In this document: piece by piece, positions 61,081-64,000 of the stretch | Layout: the number at the start of each line of letters is the position of its first letter | How positions within the stretch are numbered: the stretch's first letter is position 1 | NCBI RefSeq assembly: GCF_009831625.1 | Contig: NZ_WUUS01000001.1 | Coordinates: forward strand, 310,301 to 374,300 | DNA length: 64,000 nucleotides | Reading direction: 5' to 3' | Origin: Halobaculum saliterrae | GTDB lineage: Archaea > Halobacteriota > Halobacteria > Halobacteriales > Haloferacaceae | The notes under the pieces: generated by a model | What the model was told of the DNA's origin: nothing | The model's input: only the letters and a program-made list of their open reading frames with translations | The model's database searches: none | Program-made: the position numbers and the translations under genes

Positions 61081-61572
61081 ATGGACACCGAAGGAACGCT
61101 CGCGCCGGCGACGCCGGCGGACGCGCGCGAGGAGTACGCCACGCTCGTGCCCGCCGCGAAGGTCGCCGTCCGCGAGGCGACGAAGGCGATGTCGTTCGAC
61201 CGCGAGGAGTACGCCGAACGCGTCACCGGCGAGGTGATCGAGACCGTCCGCGACGCCCTGTTCGCGTCGCTGCTTCGCGTCCACGTCGGCACGCGCGAGG
61301 AGTACGAGGCGTGGCTCGACGACCACCCGGAGTACGAGTCCGACATGGCCGGCAGCGACAACGTGGACAACGTCGTCTGGCACCCGGTCGCGTTCGCGCC
61401 AGACGGCGACGGCCCCAAGCCCGTCGTCGCGGCGACGTGGCAGGCGGAGCGCGAGGCCGCGCTGGGAACGCTCCGGCGGCGCGCGTTCGGCCGCGCGTAC
61501 CGACCGGTCGTCACCGGCGACGACGAGGACGGAACCGAGCCGGAACCGACCGACGAGGCGGGGGAGCCGTAA
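61081..61572 (+). CDS. DUF5809 family protein
   Basis: 163 residues starting MDTEGTLAPATPADAREEY. Mostly alpha-helical, acidic, with WLDDHPEYESDMAGSDNVDNVVWHPVAF as the most distinctive block and a charged low-complexity C-terminus. Neighbouring DUF5810 supports the assignment. Function unknown; cytosolic. The following small protein starts 31 bp later. Confidence 0.75.
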   Translation: MDTEGTLAPATPADAREEYATLVPAAKVAVREATKAMSFDREEYAERVTGEVIETVRDALFASLLRVHVGTREEYEAWLDDHPEYESDMAGSDNVDNVVWHPVAFAPDGDGPKPVVAATWQAEREAALGTLRRRAFGRAYRPVVTGDDEDGTEPEPTDEAGEP

Positions 61573-61603
61573 CCGGTTTTCGCCGTCGGCCCCTACCGCG
61601 CCC

Positions 61604-62005
61604 ATGCGACCGGCTACGCGGACGTTCCTCGCGGCGGTCCTCGTCGTGCTCGTCGGACTGCTCGCGCTCGGGGCGCTCCCCTCGTATCTCGGCTCCGGCG
61701 ACCCGTACTACCTGGAGGCGACCCCCGTGGCCGAGGCCGACGGCCCCGCCTACGAGTTGAACGCGACCGAGGGCGGCGTCGCCGAACGGCGGTTCCAGTA
61801 CTTCCTCTCGGCGGTCGAGTCGACCGACGGGCGCTCGAAGGCGTATCAGCGGGGCCCGTACGGGCTGAAGGAGGAGTTCAGCCACTCGCCGTTCGACGAG
61901 GTGGCGACGTTCCGGGAGTTCGCGCCGGCGGACGCCGTCGACGGCGACGCGGTCCTCGTCCGGTACAACGATACGCGTTACCGCGTAACCGTCGTCCAAC
62001 CGTGA
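61604..62005 (+). CDS. Signal-anchored protein with small extracytoplasmic domain
   Basis: 133 residues. One N-terminal hydrophobic helix (FLAAVLVVLVGLLALGALPSYL) is followed by a folded domain with YELNATEGGVAERRFQYFLSA and VLVRYNDTRYRVTVVQP. Its stop overlaps the NUDIX start as GTGA, so the two are translationally coupled. No family is known for certain. Confidence 0.68.
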   Translation: MRPATRTFLAAVLVVLVGLLALGALPSYLGSGDPYYLEATPVAEADGPAYELNATEGGVAERRFQYFLSAVESTDGRSKAYQRGPYGLKEEFSHSPFDEVATFREFAPADAVDGDAVLVRYNDTRYRVTVVQP

Positions 62006-62613
62006 GCGACGACACCCCTGCCGACGGGAACTGGACCTCCGACGAACCCGACTTCGGCGACGGCCGCCGCCACGACTGGCCGGGCGAGCCCGACTGGCCC
62101 GTGCTGGAGACGGTCGTGGAGTACGAGACCGGCTGGCAGACCGCCGGCTACGACCTGGTCGAACACCCCGACGGCTCGACGAAGAAGTACTACTGGTCGG
62201 AGTTAGCGACGGCCGTGGTCGTCGTCGCCCGCGCCGGCGACGACCTCCTCGTGGTCGAGCAGTACCGCCCGACCGTCCGCAACACGCAACTGGAACTCCC
62301 CGCGGGCATCGTCGAGGGCGGGGAGTCGTACACCGAGGCCGGCCGGCGGGAGCTCCGCGAGGAGACCGGCTTCGACGCCGGATCGCTGTCGCTGCTCGGG
62401 GAGGTGCAGTGCACGACCGGACTGCTCCGGCACACGCGCGGGTTCGTCTTCGCGGAGGGGCTGGAGCCGGTCGGACAGGAGTTGGACGACAACGAGTACA
62501 TCGTTCCGCGAACCGTCCCCGTCGACGAGGCGGTCGACGTGGTTCGATCGCCGCCGACGAACGACGCGACGCTCGAGGGGGTCCTGCTGGCCCGCGAGGA
62601 GGGGTTGCTGTAG
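62002..62613 (+). CDS. NUDIX hydrolase (ADP-ribose pyrophosphatase type)
   Basis: 203 residues, GTG start overlapping the previous gene. The Nudix box GGESYTEAGRRELREETGFD (G-x5-E-x7-REUxEExGU) is complete and preceded by VVEQYRPTVRNTQLELPAG, typical of ADP-ribose pyrophosphatases. The protein hydrolyses nucleoside diphosphate derivatives. The first 60 residues are acidic and probably disordered. Confidence 0.85.
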   Translation: MSDDTPADGNWTSDEPDFGDGRRHDWPGEPDWPVLETVVEYETGWQTAGYDLVEHPDGSTKKYYWSELATAVVVVARAGDDLLVVEQYRPTVRNTQLELPAGIVEGGESYTEAGRRELREETGFDAGSLSLLGEVQCTTGLLRHTRGFVFAEGLEPVGQELDDNEYIVPRTVPVDEAVDVVRSPPTNDATLEGVLLAREEGLL

Positions 62614-62723
62614 CGACAGCGTCTCGGGCCGGACGCCGCGACTGTCGACCCCACGGTCTCGACGGAGCGTCACGGATCGCCGGCGGCGGAGCCCTTTTCA
62701 CCGGGCGACGGCACCCCACGGGC

Positions 62724-63089
62724 ATGGACGGCGAGATCACACCGGAGGAGGTCGAGCGACTCCTCGCGGACGGCGCGGACGTCCGCGTCGTCGACATCCG
62801 CTCGCCGGGGGCGTACGCGCGCGGACACATCCCCGGCTCCGAGAACGTCCCGTTTCAGGAGCTCCCCGACCGGGTGGAGTCGCTGACCGGGAGCGAGCAC
62901 ATCGTGACGGTGTGCCCGCACGGGAAGGCGAGCGTACAGGCCGCCCAGCTGATCGGCTCGTTCGAGGGGACGGCCGACGCCCGCGTCGAGAGCATGGCCG
63001 GCGGGCTGGAGGCGTGGACCGGCGACCTCGACGACGGGGGCGACGGAACGGAGGCGGCGGCCGACGAGGGGTCGCAGTCGCCGTTCTGA
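62724..63089 (+). CDS. Rhodanese-domain protein
   Basis: 121 residues. VRVVDIRSPGAYARGHIPGS is the CH2A-like signature, and the catalytic loop is VCPHGKAS with Cys64. GGLEAW closes the domain. A C-terminal acidic tail follows. It transfers sulfane sulfur, possibly for tRNA thiolation or detoxification; no partner gene is adjacent. Confidence 0.85.
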   Translation: MDGEITPEEVERLLADGADVRVVDIRSPGAYARGHIPGSENVPFQELPDRVESLTGSEHIVTVCPHGKASVQAAQLIGSFEGTADARVESMAGGLEAWTGDLDDGGDGTEAAADEGSQSPF

Positions 63090-63099
63090 CCGCCCGATC

Positions 63100-64000
63100 T
63101 CACTCTCCCGATCGACGACGACCGACACCGAGCAGCGCCGCGAGCGCCACCAGCAACGCCGTCGCGGCCGTGACGGCGCCGAATCCGGGCGTCCGCGTCG
63201 AGGAGGTGTCCGTCGCCGTCGCCGTCGATGGCTCGCTCACCGTCACCGTCAGCGTCCGGTTCCCGACCGTCACCGTGCGCCGTCCCGGCTCGTCGAACGC
63301 GACCGGGATCGTGAGCGTCGCGGTCGCGTCCGGGGCGACGCGGACGCGTTCCGTCCCGACCGGCTCCCCGTCGACGCGGACCGTCACCTCGCCGTCGGCC
63401 GGAACCGCCCCCTCGGCGACGACTTCGGCGGTGAGGAGCACCGACTCGCCGGCCTCGACGGCCGTCCGGTCGGCCGACAGCGAGCCGACCCGCGGGGTTG
63501 ACGGCTCGCGCACCCGCACCTCGTACGTCCGGCCGTCCAGCGACAGCTCGTACGTCCCGGGCTCGGCGGCCGTCCACGAGGGCCGCACGGTCGTGTTCGT
63601 CCCCGGCTCCAGCGTCCCGTTCGCCGCGTCGACGGTCCGGTTGTCGACCGTCAACGCCACGCGGTAGTCGCCGGCGGCGCCGCCCCTGTTCGTGACGGTC
63701 GTCGGCACGGTCACCGTCTCCCCGACGGCGACGGTCGCGGGCGACGTGCGGAGGTCGCCGTCACGATACGGACCGCCGATCTCGACCGCCGCCGGCGGCG
63801 CGACGTCCATCCACGGCGCGAGGGTGCCGAACGCCGCCTCGTGGCTGTCGGCGTCCCACACCGCCGGCGCCGCGTCGGTGCGGGCGTAGCGGTCGGACGC
63901 GTCGCCGACCGACTCGTTGGCGGCGGCGACGACCAGCTCGCGGAGGCGGTCGCCGGTGACCGGTTCGCCCTCGGCGTTCAGCCGGGCGAACACCGTCGCG
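63100..64000 (-). CDS. PGF-CTERM surface protein, partial
   Basis: The reading frame runs off the right edge; an internal GTG at 63993 is not a likely start. Two or three CARDB/Ig-like beta domains (TVAVGETVTVPTTVTNRGG; RTVEAGESVLLTAEVVAEGA-like blocks) are followed by a Thr-rich linker and the C-terminal TPGFGAVTAATALLVALAAL plus RRR. That is a PGF-CTERM signal for archaeosortase ArtA processing and lipid anchoring. The domain content upstream is unknown. Confidence 0.78.
   Translation of the reverse strand, partial: ATVFARLNAEGEPVTGDRLRELVVAAANESVGDASDRYARTDAAPAVWDADSHEAAFGTLAPWMDVAPPAAVEIGGPYRDGDLRTSPATVAVGETVTVPTTVTNRGGAAGDYRVALTVDNRTVDAANGTLEPGTNTTVRPSWTAAEPGTYELSLDGRTYEVRVREPSTPRVGSLSADRTAVEAGESVLLTAEVVAEGAVPADGEVTVRVDGEPVGTERVRVAPDATATLTIPVAFDEPGRRTVTVGNRTLTVTVSEPSTATATDTSSTRTPGFGAVTAATALLVALAALLGVGRRRSGE

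Noticed and set aside
1-64000. CRISPR array
   Set aside because: No regularly spaced repeat family was seen on reading the window; the only short repeats are the three 11-mers near 45204.

Overview
The window is a GC-rich haloarchaeal chromosome segment (class Halobacteria). The evidence is an acidic proteome, Tat lipoproteins with LAGC lipoboxes, many leaderless genes placed about 25 nt after TATA boxes, a PGF-CTERM surface protein, and lineage-typical families (DUF5809, DUF5810, DUF3105, bat-like and PAS histidine kinases). It contains one large integrated element.

Left host flank (1-10556): a tungstate/molybdate ABC importer (substrate protein and partial permease) divergent from a ModE-type regulator; a DapA-family aldolase; a TrkA-type K+ regulator; a membrane hydrolase-like protein; a PAS histidine kinase; a cupin; a VOC-fold protein; a UbiA prenyltransferase; and a 7TM-PAS histidine kinase.

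Integrated element (10557-46710, about 36.1 kb per att-to-att unit): it is bounded by a 43-bp direct repeat. The right copy is the 3' part of an intact tRNA-Thr(GGT) gene, and a tyrosine integrase sits next to it. The element is clearly more AT-rich than the host. It carries two Orc1/Cdc6-like ATPases around a candidate origin, a HEPN/MNT toxin-antitoxin pair with a palindromic operator, a second tyrosine recombinase, a single-fold histone, a HerA-type ATPase with a nuclease-like tail, a complete type I restriction-modification system (hsdM, hsdS, hsdR), a diverged TATA-binding protein, an orphan DNA methyltransferase, a DUF932 protein, and an M48 membrane protease behind an AbrB-like gene. 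It also carries a rightward type IV secretion operon (VirB2-, VirB6-, VirB4- and VirD4-like) with no recognisable relaxase. A leftward five-gene operon follows, encoding a PAN-like AAA+ ATPase, a DUF6414-like protein, a membrane protein, a zinc-hook SMC/Rad50-like ATPase and a small acidic protein. This operon is the best candidate for an undescribed system. The element therefore looks like an integrative conjugative element or integrated plasmid with a heavy defence cargo.

Right host flank (46740-64000): enoyl-CoA hydratase, DUF3105 lipoprotein, a polytopic membrane protein, NAD synthetase, tRNA-Gly(CCC), an Nmad3-like protein, Ham1/RdgB pyrophosphatase, a DUF7119-like protein, an M20 peptidase, an intron-containing tRNA-Lys(TTT), a small HNH-like protein, dUTPase/dCTP deaminase, aconitase, a RimI acetyltransferase, DUF5810 and DUF5809 proteins, a NUDIX hydrolase, a rhodanese, and the C-terminal part of a PGF-CTERM surface protein.
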